Origin: Streptomyces vietnamensis
Lineage (GTDB): Bacteria > Actinomycetota > Actinomycetes > Streptomycetales > Streptomycetaceae
Direction of reading: 5' to 3'
NCBI RefSeq assembly: GCF_000830005.1
Contig: NZ_CP010407.1
Coordinates: forward strand, 7,266,001-7,330,000
Length of the DNA: 64,000 bases
Each line of letters starts with the position of its first letter. Positions within the stretch are counted from its first letter, which is position 1. Positions 35,152 to 43,096 of this stretch are shown piece after piece. The notes below the pieces were generated by a model that was given only the letters and a program-made list of their open reading frames with translations, did no database searches and was not told the DNA's origin. Position numbers and translations under genes: made by a program.

Positions 35152-37329
35152 ATGGTCCACGCTCTCGAACATCTGGTCGTCCGGCACACCCATCGCCTTC
35201 CCCTCCCCACGGCAACGGCCGGGGGCGGCCGCGGCGATGTCGCGGCGCGGCGGTTCGACGCCGCCCTGATGTCGGTCGGGTTCAAGCTGTCGGCCGGGCT
35301 GCTCGAAAAGCTGTCCCGGCTGCCGGAGGAGACGGTCCTCGCCGTCGCCGCCCGCACCCTCGACACCGTCCGCGAGATCGTCGGCGACCACGTCCGGCAC
35401 AACGTGTACTTCGTCGACTTCCCGGCCAACGTGCCCGACACCTTCGACTTTTGGAGGTGCTGCGTCGCCGAGGCCCTCGGCGACGACACCGTGCGCCCCG
35501 GGGTGATCGAGCGGCTGCGCGCCGGCGTGCTCGACCTCCTCACCCTCCCCTCGTACGGCACCTACCGCCACACGTACGAGCAGATGCTCGCCGCGCACGA
35601 CGAACTGATCGCCGCGGCGGGCGACCGCATGACGGTCCTGCACCCCGGCGGCACCCCCGACGAGGAGACCACCGCCCTCTATCTGTCCCTGGCCGGAAGC
35701 ACCACCCCGCTCGGCGACGAGCACCTGCGCGACCTCGCGCTCCTCGCCGCCCACCGGGCAGACGGACCCCAGCCCGAGGCGATCCCGGTCCGGGAGCACC
35801 GCGCCGTCGTCAACCGGGCCCGCCTCGACGCCGGCGCGGACCTCCTCCTGGACACGGTCACCGACGTCCTGCGCCTGGCCTGCGCCCTCTCCGGCGGCGA
35901 CGTCGGTCTGCGCGAGCCGACCCGGTTCCGCGCGCTGTCCCGGCCCGTCCGCCGCGCCCTGCTCGGCAGCCTCGACGCCGTCGTCGCCGAAGCCCCCGCC
36001 AAGCTCGCCGACGTCGCCGCGCACCGCGAGGCGTGGAAGCGCCTCGGCGAGCGGCTGCACCCGCACGAGTACCCGCGGTGGCCGCACGCGGCCGAGGTCT
36101 TCGCCGTCGCCCGCGGCGAGAAGAAGGCACCCTCCTTCGACAGCCGCGTCGAGGAACTCCTCGGCCGCGGCGACGTCATCGGGGCGGCCGAACTCCTGAC
36201 CTCCGCCCCCGGCAGGCTGCTGCGCGCCCTGGACCGGCTCCTGCGCGCGGCGGACGGGCGGAAGGAACTCGACGCCGTCCTCACCGCGTTCGAGAGCGCC
36301 GTCCCCCATGCCTCCGGCCGCGTCGTGCTCTCCCTCCGCGAGCACGTCCAGAACCGCACGGGGACGGCGGGGGAGCGGCGGGTCTTCGTCAACCGGGTCG
36401 GCGCCGCCTGGGTCACCGCCGACACCCGGCCGCCGCTGCCGCCCGCCGTACGGGAGCGGCTGTGCGCCGTCCTCGACGCCGAGACCCGGCGCCGCCTCCC
36501 CGCCCCGGGACACCTGCTCGTCGACCCCGCCGTCCTGGACGTGGCGCTCCCGCTCAGCGGCCGGGCGACCGCGGCGGGGCTCGGCGTCCTGCCGCGCGGC
36601 TCCGTCTCGCCCGTCGAGGGCGAGCTGCTGCGCTTCTTCACGTACTGGAAGCAGACCGCGCGCAGGACCGACTACGACCTGTCGGCGCTGGTCCTGGACG
36701 AGGACTACGCGACCGTCACCTGGCTCTCGTACACGGCCCTCACCGCCGTCGAGGGCGCGCACTCCGGCGACATCACCGACGCGCCCGAGGGCGCCTCGGA
36801 GTTCATCGACCTGCGGCTCGGCGCCGTCCGCGGCAGCTACATCGTCCCGCAGGTGAACCTCTACTCCGGGGAGGACTTCGAGGAGGTCGAGGAGTCGTTC
36901 TTCGGCTTCATGCTGCGCGAGACCGAGCAGAAGGGCCGCCCGTTCGAGCCGCGCACGGTCCGGATGAAGTCCGACCTGCGCGGTCCCGGCCGGGTCGCGC
37001 TGCCGCTCGCCTTCGAACGCGGCGAGGACGGCGGCTGGCGCGCACGCTGGCTGCACCTGTACCTGCGGGGCGCCCCGTCCGCGAACCGGGTCGAGGAGAA
37101 CCGGGTGTCGGTGGCGGTACTGCTCCGGGGGCTGCTCGCCCGCACCCCGCTGACGGTCCGCCACCTCGTCGACCTGATGGGCCCCGAGGCCACCGCCACG
37201 ACCTGGTGGGACGGCTCGACGCCGCCGGACGGACCCGTCACGTACATCGGTCTGGAGCGGCCCGCCGGCCTGCCGCCGGGCTCGCGCGTCCTCACGCCCG
37301 AAAATCTGCGCGACCTGATCCCCGCCTGA
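35152..37329 (+). CDS. Large protein with TerD-like C-terminal region
   Basis: 725 residues from the ATG at 35152. The N-terminal two thirds is alpha-helical without recognised motifs. The C-terminal third (from RFFTYWKQTARRTDYDLSAL) has DLSALVLDEDY, HSGDITDAPEGASEFIDLRL and YIVPQVNLYSG, resembling the calcium-binding TerD domain of tellurite-resistance proteins and the SCO0854/MXAN_6230 family, but I see no RING motif. Possibly part of a Ter-type stress or phage-response system (inference). No clear ribosome-binding site, so the mRNA may be leaderless. Surroundings give no further clue. Confidence 0.65.
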   Translation: MVHALEHLVVRHTHRLPLPTATAGGGRGDVAARRFDAALMSVGFKLSAGLLEKLSRLPEETVLAVAARTLDTVREIVGDHVRHNVYFVDFPANVPDTFDFWRCCVAEALGDDTVRPGVIERLRAGVLDLLTLPSYGTYRHTYEQMLAAHDELIAAAGDRMTVLHPGGTPDEETTALYLSLAGSTTPLGDEHLRDLALLAAHRADGPQPEAIPVREHRAVVNRARLDAGADLLLDTVTDVLRLACALSGGDVGLREPTRFRALSRPVRRALLGSLDAVVAEAPAKLADVAAHREAWKRLGERLHPHEYPRWPHAAEVFAVARGEKKAPSFDSRVEELLGRGDVIGAAELLTSAPGRLLRALDRLLRAADGRKELDAVLTAFESAVPHASGRVVLSLREHVQNRTGTAGERRVFVNRVGAAWVTADTRPPLPPAVRERLCAVLDAETRRRLPAPGHLLVDPAVLDVALPLSGRATAAGLGVLPRGSVSPVEGELLRFFTYWKQTARRTDYDLSALVLDEDYATVTWLSYTALTAVEGAHSGDITDAPEGASEFIDLRLGAVRGSYIVPQVNLYSGEDFEEVEESFFGFMLRETEQKGRPFEPRTVRMKSDLRGPGRVALPLAFERGEDGGWRARWLHLYLRGAPSANRVEENRVSVAVLLRGLLARTPLTVRHLVDLMGPEATATTWWDGSTPPDGPVTYIGLERPAGLPPGSRVLTPENLRDLIPA

Positions 37330-37346
37330 CTGCTACGGTCGTCCCG

Positions 37347-37410
37347 GGCGAGGCCATGAAGAGGCTTCCTTCTCAAAACCCCTTGAAATAGCCTCTTCGC
37401 TTTCCTCGCC
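37347..37410 (+). other. Large two-tier stem-loop containing an 11-codon ORF
   Basis: Outer arms GGCGAGG (37347-37353) and CCTCGCC (37404-37410); inner arms GAAGAGGCT (37358-37366) and AGCCTCTTC (37390-37398) with a 23-nt, A/C-rich loop. The 5' side holds ATG AAG AGG ... AAA TAG (37356-37391), an 11-residue peptide MKRLPSQNPLK with GGGCGAGG in front. It could be the terminator of the TerD-like gene or a leader/attenuator for the secreted protein downstream. A second weaker hairpin (CCCCCG/CGGGGG) lies near 37430-37457. Confidence 0.6.
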
Positions 37411-37496
37411 CCTCTGCTTGTACGGAGGGACCCCCGTTCGGACGGTGAGAGCGGGGGCCGACCGTGTCCCACGGCAGGTCGGCCCGTTGTGAGGGT

Positions 37497-37802
37497 GTGA
37501 CCTCAACACGACGCATCTCCTCGATCCTCGCCGTCGCCGCCGCGTTCTCGTGTCTCGGCGCCGCCGGGGCCTCCGCCGCGAACGCCGCCGAAGCCACCGG
37601 ACCGCTCGGCCCCAAGATCAACCCGGTCAGCGAGCTCGACGCCCTCACCATGACCGGCATCCCCGAGGAGTCCCGCGGGCGCTTCCCCGGCGTGGCCAGT
37701 CAGCTGAGCGGCCTCAGCCGGGTGAACGAGCTGGGGCAGCTGCGCCAGCTGACCGACCTCGCGGCCCCGGCCACCGGGCTGCTCCCCGAGATCTCCACCT
37801 GA
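37497..37802 (+). CDS. Small secreted protein
   Basis: 101 residues from a GTG at 37497. A clear signal peptide (RRISSILAVAAAFSCLGAAGASA) gives a mature region of about 75 residues rich in Leu, Pro and Gly, with a repeated LSGLSRVNEL / LGQLRQLTDL pattern. It resembles the small secreted proteins annotated as hypothetical near Streptomyces cell-surface genes; not a chaplin or rodlin by motif. Start codon is uncertain because the ribosome-binding site is poorly spaced. Confidence 0.65.
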   Translation: MTSTRRISSILAVAAAFSCLGAAGASAANAAEATGPLGPKINPVSELDALTMTGIPEESRGRFPGVASQLSGLSRVNELGQLRQLTDLAAPATGLLPEIST

Positions 37803-37824
37803 CCGACCCGATACGACCCGCTCC

Positions 37825-37859
37825 GAAGGTCCGGTGCCCCGAGGGCGCCGGACCTTCGC
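37825..37859. terminator. Bidirectional stem-loop terminator
   Basis: CGAAGGTCCGG pairs with CCGGACCTTCG and continues inward as TGCCC/GGGCG around a CGA triloop, giving a 16-bp stem. Lies between the secreted-protein gene and the convergent AhpD-like gene. Confidence 0.85.
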
Positions 37860-37863
37860 CGTG

Positions 37864-38355
37864 TCAGGGCCTGGCGGCCGTCTCCCGCACGGGGTGCCTG
37901 CTCAGGATCGAGACCCGGTTGAAGGCGTTGATGGTGATCGCCACCCAGATGACCGCCGAGATCTCGTCGTCGTTCAGGGACCCGCGGGCGGTGTCGTACG
38001 CACGCTCCTGCGCGAGGACGTCGGCGGGGGCGGTGGTGGCCTCCGCGAGGGCCAGGGCCGCGCGCTCCCGTGCCGTGAAGAGCTCGGTGTCGCGCCAGGC
38101 GGCGAGCACGCCCAGGCGGCGGGTCGTCTCGCCGGCGCGCAGGGCGGCCCTGGTGTGCACGTCGAGGCAGTACGCGCAGCCGTTGATCTGGGACACACGG
38201 AGGTTGACGAGCTCCACCAGGATGCGGTCGAGCCCCGCGGCGGCGGCCGTCGTGCGCACGGCCTCGGCCGTCTGGACCAGCGCGTGGTAGGCCATGGGAC
38301 TCTGCTTGTCGACGTAGACCCGCCCGTCCGCCGGGGCTCCTGCCGTGTCGCTCAC
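37864..38355 (-). CDS. Carboxymuconolactone decarboxylase / AhpD-like protein
   Basis: 163 residues from GTG 38355 (AAGGAGC upstream). The CMD motif GCAYCLDVHTRAA has the CxxC and His of AhpD-type peroxidase partners. Small all-helical proteins of this type reduce peroxides or act in antioxidant defence. Divergent from the pirin gene with a shared, AT-richer control region carrying inverted repeats, suggesting joint control. Confidence 0.87.
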   Translation of the reverse strand: MSDTAGAPADGRVYVDKQSPMAYHALVQTAEAVRTTAAAAGLDRILVELVNLRVSQINGCAYCLDVHTRAALRAGETTRRLGVLAAWRDTELFTARERAALALAEATTAPADVLAQERAYDTARGSLNDDEISAVIWVAITINAFNRVSILSRHPVRETAARP

Positions 38356-38428
38356 CGTGCGCTCCTTCCCGAGGCCCGATGACCTCGTCCGTCGACCGTG
38401 CGTGTCACCGTCGTAGGAGCTATCATCG

Positions 38429-38460
38429 TCCATGATTGTTGAAAATGGAACTACTTCCAT
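38429..38460. promoter_or_regulatory. Inverted-repeat cluster between the AhpD-like and pirin genes
   Basis: ATGGAA (38445-38450), CTAC, TTCCAT (38455-38460) is a perfect 6-bp dyad; a further half site TCCAT lies at 38429-38433, giving three half sites about 11-16 bp apart. It sits just upstream of the pirin ribosome-binding site. Unknown regulator. Confidence 0.5.
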
Positions 38461-38473
38461 GGAGGGGTCGGCA

Positions 38474-39397
38474 ATGAGCACCATAGAGATCGAGGTCCTG
38501 ACCTCGCGGGACGTCCCGCTGGGCGGGCCGCGGGCGATGACCGTACGGCGTACGCTCCCGCAGCGGGCCAGGACGCTGATCGGGGCCTGGTGCTTCGCCG
38601 ACCACTACGGCCCCGACGACGTCGCCGAGTCCGGCGGCATGGACGTCGCCCCCCACCCGCACATCGGACTGCAGACCGTGAGCTGGCTGTTCAGCGGCGA
38701 GATCGAGCACCGCGACAGCCTGGGCAGCCACGCGTACGTACGCCCCGGAGAGCTCAACCTCATGACGGGCGGCCACGGCATCAGCCACACCGAGGTCTCC
38801 ACCGCCCGCACCACCGTCCTGCACGGCGTGCAGCTGTGGGTGGCCCTCCCCGAGGAGCACCGGAACACCGCCCGGGACTTCCAGCACCACGCCCCGGAGA
38901 CCGTCCGCGTCGACGGCGCGGACCTCCGGGTCTTCCTCGGGACGCTCGCCGGCTCGACCTCCCCGGTCCGCACCTTCACGCCGCTCCTCGGCGCCGAACT
39001 CCTCATCGAGCCGGGCGCGACCGTCACCCTCCCCGTGGACCCCGCCTTCGAACACGGCCTGCTCGTCGACACGGGGGAGGTCCGCCTGGCCGGAACGCTT
39101 CTGCGCCCGGCCGAACTGGGGTACGCCCCCACCGGGGCCGACTCGCTGACCCTCGTGAACGAGTCGGACGCCCCCGCCCGCGCGGTCCTCCTCGGCGGGA
39201 CCCCGTTCGAGGAGGAGATCGTGATGTGGTGGAACTTCATCGGCCGCAGCCACGAGGACATCGTCGAGGCCCGCGAGGAGTGGGAGAAGGCCTCCGACCG
39301 CTTCGGCGAGGTCGAGGGCTACCCCGGCGACCGCCTCCCGGCCCCCGCCCTGCCCAACGCCCGGATCGCGCCCCGCAAGAACCCCGCACGCACCTGA
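38474..39397 (+). CDS. Pirin family protein
   Basis: 307 residues with a bicupin fold. APHPHIGLQTVSWLFSGEIEHRDS and NLMTGGHGISHTE supply the metal-binding His residues and Glu of pirin; some pirins are quercetin 2,3-dioxygenases, others redox cofactors. GGAGGGG precedes the ATG. Divergent from the AhpD-like gene; followed by a GNAT gene 62 bp downstream. Confidence 0.88.
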   Translation: MSTIEIEVLTSRDVPLGGPRAMTVRRTLPQRARTLIGAWCFADHYGPDDVAESGGMDVAPHPHIGLQTVSWLFSGEIEHRDSLGSHAYVRPGELNLMTGGHGISHTEVSTARTTVLHGVQLWVALPEEHRNTARDFQHHAPETVRVDGADLRVFLGTLAGSTSPVRTFTPLLGAELLIEPGATVTLPVDPAFEHGLLVDTGEVRLAGTLLRPAELGYAPTGADSLTLVNESDAPARAVLLGGTPFEEEIVMWWNFIGRSHEDIVEAREEWEKASDRFGEVEGYPGDRLPAPALPNARIAPRKNPART

Positions 39398-39420
39398 CCC
39401 ACCCCTCTCCCTCCTCTTCA

Positions 39421-39444
39421 CGCATTCACGCATTCACGCATTCA
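39421..39444. repeat. 8-bp direct repeat, three copies
   Basis: CGCATTCA three times in a row, followed by CGAAAGG, which serves as the ribosome-binding region of the GNAT gene. The copies differ from the gene ends and may be slippage. Confidence 0.8.
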
Positions 39445-39459
39445 CGAAAGGCACTCCCC

Positions 39460-39804
39460 ATGACCGAGCAGACCGCCACCGCCCCCGTCGTCCGGCGCGT
39501 GGACCCCCGGCACCGGTACGAGATCCTGGTCGACGGCGAGCGCGCCGGCCTGACCGCCTACCGCGACCGCGACGACCGACGGGTCTTCTTCCACACCGAG
39601 GTCGACGAGGCCTACGCGGGCCAGGGCCTGGCCGCGATCCTCGTCGAGCAGGCCCTCACCGACGTCCGCGCCTCCGGGATGCGGATCGTCCCCGTCTGCC
39701 CCTACGTCGCGAAGTTCCTGAAGAAGCACGAGGAGTTCGCCGACATCACCGACCCGGTGACCCCCGAGGTCCTCCAGTGGCTGGACGCACAGCTGGGACG
39801 TTGA
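39460..39804 (+). CDS. GNAT-fold N-acetyltransferase (YjdJ-like)
   Basis: 114 residues. A short GCN5-related domain with YEILVDGERAGLTAYRD, EVDEAYAGQGLAAILVEQAL (the acetyl-CoA-binding QGLA site) and VPVCPYVAKFLKKH. Belongs to the small COG2388 group, whose acceptor is unknown. Starts with ATG 39460 and AAAGG; probably co-transcribed with pirin. Confidence 0.85.
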   Translation: MTEQTATAPVVRRVDPRHRYEILVDGERAGLTAYRDRDDRRVFFHTEVDEAYAGQGLAAILVEQALTDVRASGMRIVPVCPYVAKFLKKHEEFADITDPVTPEVLQWLDAQLGR

Positions 39805-40176
39805 CCCCCGGTCAACACGACGCACGCGGAGGCGAACGCTTCATCCGAACGGACGAGTCGCGCGCGATCGGGCCCGCAGGCCCCCTGAGCCGGGGGCCGA
39901 ACGGGCGACCGAACGGGCGGGTCCTCCGCGCGTCGTTGGCCGACTCTCGATCGGTTGGCCGGAAACCTGCTGGTCACCGACTTAAACATTGTTTCGAGCA
40001 AGATCACCACAAGGAGGTAATGCTCTCGGACTCATCGAGCGAGGCGGGCTCGGCGGCCGTTACTGTTCCCCGAGATCTGGACGGATTCCCGGATCTTCGC
40101 CCCCCTTTATCTTCTTTCACCGGTTTTCGGCGCGCCCGTGCGCCGAGAGTCGCCCTTGCGAAGGAGAGCTCGCCCG
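39805..40176. other. Intergenic control region upstream of eshA
   Basis: No confident gene. It holds a symmetric AAACA-T-TGTTT element at 39984-39994, an AAGGAGGT at 40010-40019 directly in front of an ATG (40020) that opens a 55-codon frame ending at 40187 and overlapping eshA out of frame, and a 7-bp hairpin (TCGGCGC/GCGCCGA, 40127-40146) shortly before the eshA ribosome-binding site. The spacing from AAGGAGG to ATG is only about 2 nt, so translation of the small frame is doubtful. Confidence 0.5.
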
Positions 40177-41589
40177 ATGACCGTTGACGACCGCCCGGAC
40201 GTACAGACGGGACCGCCCCAGCAGTCCAGTCTGAGCACCGCGGCCGCCCGCAACCTCGCCACCACGACCAAGTCCGCTCCGCAGATGCAGGAGATCAGCT
40301 CCCGCTGGCTGCTGCGGATGCTCCCCTGGGTGGAGACGAAGGGCGGCGCCTACCGGGTGAACCGCCGACTGAGCTACACCGTCGGCGACGGACGCATCGA
40401 GTTCGTCCAGGACGGCTCCCGCGTCCGCGTCATCCCCCGCGAGCTCGGCGAACTCGCCCTGCTGCGCGGCTTCGAGGACGTCGACGTGCTCAACGCGCTC
40501 GCCGACCGCTGCGTCCAGCGCGACTTCAGCGCCGGTGAGGTGCTCGTCCAGCGCGGGGCGCCCGCCGACCAGATCCACCTGATCGCCCACGGCCGCGTCA
40601 GCCAGACCTCCGTCGGCAAGTACGGCGACGAGGTCGCGGTCGCCACGCTCGCCGACGGCGACCGCTTCGGCGAGAACGCCCTCCTCGACGGCGACGCCGG
40701 CTGGGACTACACCGCGACCGCCGAGACCTCCGGCACTCTGCTCTCCCTCTCCCGCGCCGACTTCGCGAACATCCTCAACTCGGCGCCGAGCCTCCAGTCC
40801 CACATCCGGGAGTTCAGCTCGCTGCCCGACCAGCGGCAGAACAAGTACGGCGAGGCCGAGATCGCGATGTCGGCCGGCCACAAGGGCGAGGCCGAGATCC
40901 CCGGCGCCTTCGTCGACTACGAGCTCAAGCCGCGCGAGTACGAACTCTCCGTCGCCCAGACCGTCCTGAAGGTCCACACCCGGGTCGCCGACCTCTACAA
41001 CGGGCCGATGAACCAGACGGAGGAGCAGCTCAGGCTCACCATCGAGGCGCTGCGCGAGCGCCAGGAGTACGAGCTGATCAACAACCCGGAGTTCGGCCTG
41101 CTCCACAACGCCGACTTCAAGCAGCGGATCCAGCCGCACTCCGGCCCACCCACCCCGGACGACCTCGACGAGCTGCTCTGCCGCCGCCGCAGCACCAAGC
41201 TCTTCCTCGCCCACCCCAAGACGATCGCGGCGATCGGGCGCGAGTGGAACCGCGCGGGGCTCTACCCGAACACCATCGAGCTCCAGGGGCACCAGGTCCC
41301 GGCCTGGCGCGGGGTCCCGATCCTGCCCTGCAACAAGATCCCCATCAGCAAGGAGAACACCAGCTCCATCCTCGCCATGCGTCTCGGCGAGGACAACCAG
41401 GGCGTCATCGGTCTGCGCCAGACCGGTCTGCCCGAGGAGTACGAGCCGGGCCTGTCCGTGCGGTTCATGGGCATCAGCGAGCAGGCGATCATGTCGTACC
41501 TCGTCACGACGTACTACTCCGCCGCCGTCCTGGTCCCGAACGCGCTCGGCGTCCTGGAGAACGTGCAGATCGCGCGCCGGCGCGACTAG
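40177..41589 (+). CDS. eshA: EshA: Family 2B encapsulin shell protein with cyclic-nucleotide-binding domain
   Basis: 470 residues. An HK97-fold encapsulin core (N-terminal [17 protein letters not shown]-terminal [39 protein letters not shown]) is interrupted at about residues 90-205 by a cNMP-binding domain ([25 protein letters not shown] to [13 protein letters not shown], quoted in part). In typical CAP-like sites FGE is followed by a phosphate-binding Arg; here the loop reads [11 protein letters not shown], so that Arg is absent. EshA is known in Streptomyces as a multimeric protein linked to differentiation, and Family 2B shells are proposed to enclose terpene cyclases. Directly upstream of 2-MIB synthase. 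AAGGAGAG upstream of the ATG. Confidence 0.9.
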   Translation: MTVDDRPDVQTGPPQQSSLSTAAARNLATTTKSAPQMQEISSRWLLRMLPWVETKGGAYRVNRRLSYTVGDGRIEFVQDGSRVRVIPRELGELALLRGFEDVDVLNALADRCVQRDFSAGEVLVQRGAPADQIHLIAHGRVSQTSVGKYGDEVAVATLADGDRFGENALLDGDAGWDYTATAETSGTLLSLSRADFANILNSAPSLQSHIREFSSLPDQRQNKYGEAEIAMSAGHKGEAEIPGAFVDYELKPREYELSVAQTVLKVHTRVADLYNGPMNQTEEQLRLTIEALRERQEYELINNPEFGLLHNADFKQRIQPHSGPPTPDDLDELLCRRRSTKLFLAHPKTIAAIGREWNRAGLYPNTIELQGHQVPAWRGVPILPCNKIPISKENTSSILAMRLGEDNQGVIGLRQTGLPEEYEPGLSVRFMGISEQAIMSYLVTTYYSAAVLVPNALGVLENVQIARRRD

Positions 41590-41686
41590 GGCCCCTCCCC
41601 GCAGGCCACCTCCACCCGGACCATCCGGGCCGGGCCCGCGTGCCCGGAATCCGGGACGGCCCGCCCACCTCTCCAAGGAGTCACGG

Positions 41687-43081
41687 ATGCCCGATCCCGG
41701 GCTTTCCCCTCTGCAGTCCAGCCTGCCCGGCGCCGCGGCCTCGTTCACCGCCAGGGTCCTCGCCGACGCCGCGGCCCACGGCTTCGCCGTACCGCACATC
41801 GCCGCCGAAACGCAGCCCCTCCCCACGGAAGCCCCTGCCGGAGCCCCCACCGAGGCCCCTGCCGGGATCCCCACTGGGCTCCCCGCCGGGGCCCCTGCCG
41901 GGATGGCCGTCGGGGCCGCCGCGGCCCCCGTCGTCGAACCCGCCCCCGCGACCACGCGGTCCCAGCCCGATCCGGGGTGGGTCCTGCGCGGTCCCAGTGG
42001 TCTCGGTACGGCGGGGCTGTCCCTGGTCCCGCGTGCGGAACCCCCGGCGCTCCCGGCAGAACACCCGGCGCTCCCGGCGGAGCCCCTCGCGGCGCCGGCG
42101 GACGCGCTGATCATCCCGGGCCTCTACTGGCACCCGGTGCCGGAGCCCGATCCGGTGCGGATGGAGGAGGTCAGCCGCCGGATCAAGTCCTGGGCGCTCG
42201 ACGAGATCCAGCTCTACCCGGAGGACTGGGAGGGCGACTTCGACGGGTTCCGCGTCGGGCCCTACATGGTGGCCTGCCACCCGGACGCCCCGAGCATCGA
42301 GCACCTCATGGTCGCCGCCCGGCTGATGGTCGCCGAGAACGCCGTCGACGACTGCTACTGCGAGGACCTCGGCGGTTCGCCCATCGGGCTGGGCGGACGG
42401 CTCCTCCTCGCGCACACCGCCCTGGACCCGCTGCACTCGACGGCGGAGTACCAGCCGCAGTGGGCGGAATCGCTCCACGCGGACGCGCCCCGGCGCGCCT
42501 ATCGCTCCGCCATGGAGTACTTCGTCCGCCTGGCGACCCCGTCCCAGGCCGACCGGTTCCGGCACGACATGGCCCGGCTGCACATGGGCTATCTCGCCGA
42601 GGCCGCGTGGGACGAGACGAACCACGTGCCGGAGGTGTGGGAGTACCTCACGATGCGGCAGTTCAACAACTTCCGCCCCTGTCCCACCATCACCGACACC
42701 GTCGGCGGCTACGAACTCCCCACCGATCTGCACGCCCAGCCGGCGATGCAGCGGGTCCTGGCACTGGCCGGCAACGCCAGCACCATCGTCAACGACCTGT
42801 ACTCGTACACCAAGGAACTCGCCAGCCCCGGCCGGCACATGAACCTGCCCGTGGTGCTCGCCGACCGGGAGTCCCTCTCGGAGAAGGACGCGTACCTGAA
42901 GGCGGTCGAGGTCCACAACGACCTCATGCGCGACTTCGAGGCCGCGTCCGCCGAACTGGCCGCCGCCTGCCCCGTCCCGAGCGTGCTCCGCTTCCTGAAG
43001 GGAGTGGCCGTGTGGGTCGACGGCAACCACTACTGGCACCAGACCAACACCTACCGCTACAGCCTGCCCGATTTCTGGTAA
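41687..43081 (+). CDS. tpc: 2-methylisoborneol synthase
   Basis: 464 residues. Class I terpene cyclase that ionises 2-methyl-GPP to 2-methylisoborneol. The Mg-binding motifs are DDCYCED and NDLYSYTKE (NSE triad); WVDGNHYWHQTNTYRY is the C-terminal signature. The first 140 residues are low-complexity, Pro/Ala-rich and disordered, with imperfect PAG repeats (PTEAPAGAPTEAPAG region) and PALPAE repeats; such N-terminal extensions are the proposed encapsulation signal of Family 2B cargo. AAGGAG precedes the ATG; 97 bp after eshA and 15 bp before the methyltransferase, so one operon. Confidence 0.93.
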   Translation: MPDPGLSPLQSSLPGAAASFTARVLADAAAHGFAVPHIAAETQPLPTEAPAGAPTEAPAGIPTGLPAGAPAGMAVGAAAAPVVEPAPATTRSQPDPGWVLRGPSGLGTAGLSLVPRAEPPALPAEHPALPAEPLAAPADALIIPGLYWHPVPEPDPVRMEEVSRRIKSWALDEIQLYPEDWEGDFDGFRVGPYMVACHPDAPSIEHLMVAARLMVAENAVDDCYCEDLGGSPIGLGGRLLLAHTALDPLHSTAEYQPQWAESLHADAPRRAYRSAMEYFVRLATPSQADRFRHDMARLHMGYLAEAAWDETNHVPEVWEYLTMRQFNNFRPCPTITDTVGGYELPTDLHAQPAMQRVLALAGNASTIVNDLYSYTKELASPGRHMNLPVVLADRESLSEKDAYLKAVEVHNDLMRDFEAASAELAAACPVPSVLRFLKGVAVWVDGNHYWHQTNTYRYSLPDFW

Positions 43082-43096
43082 GAACGGATTTCATCT

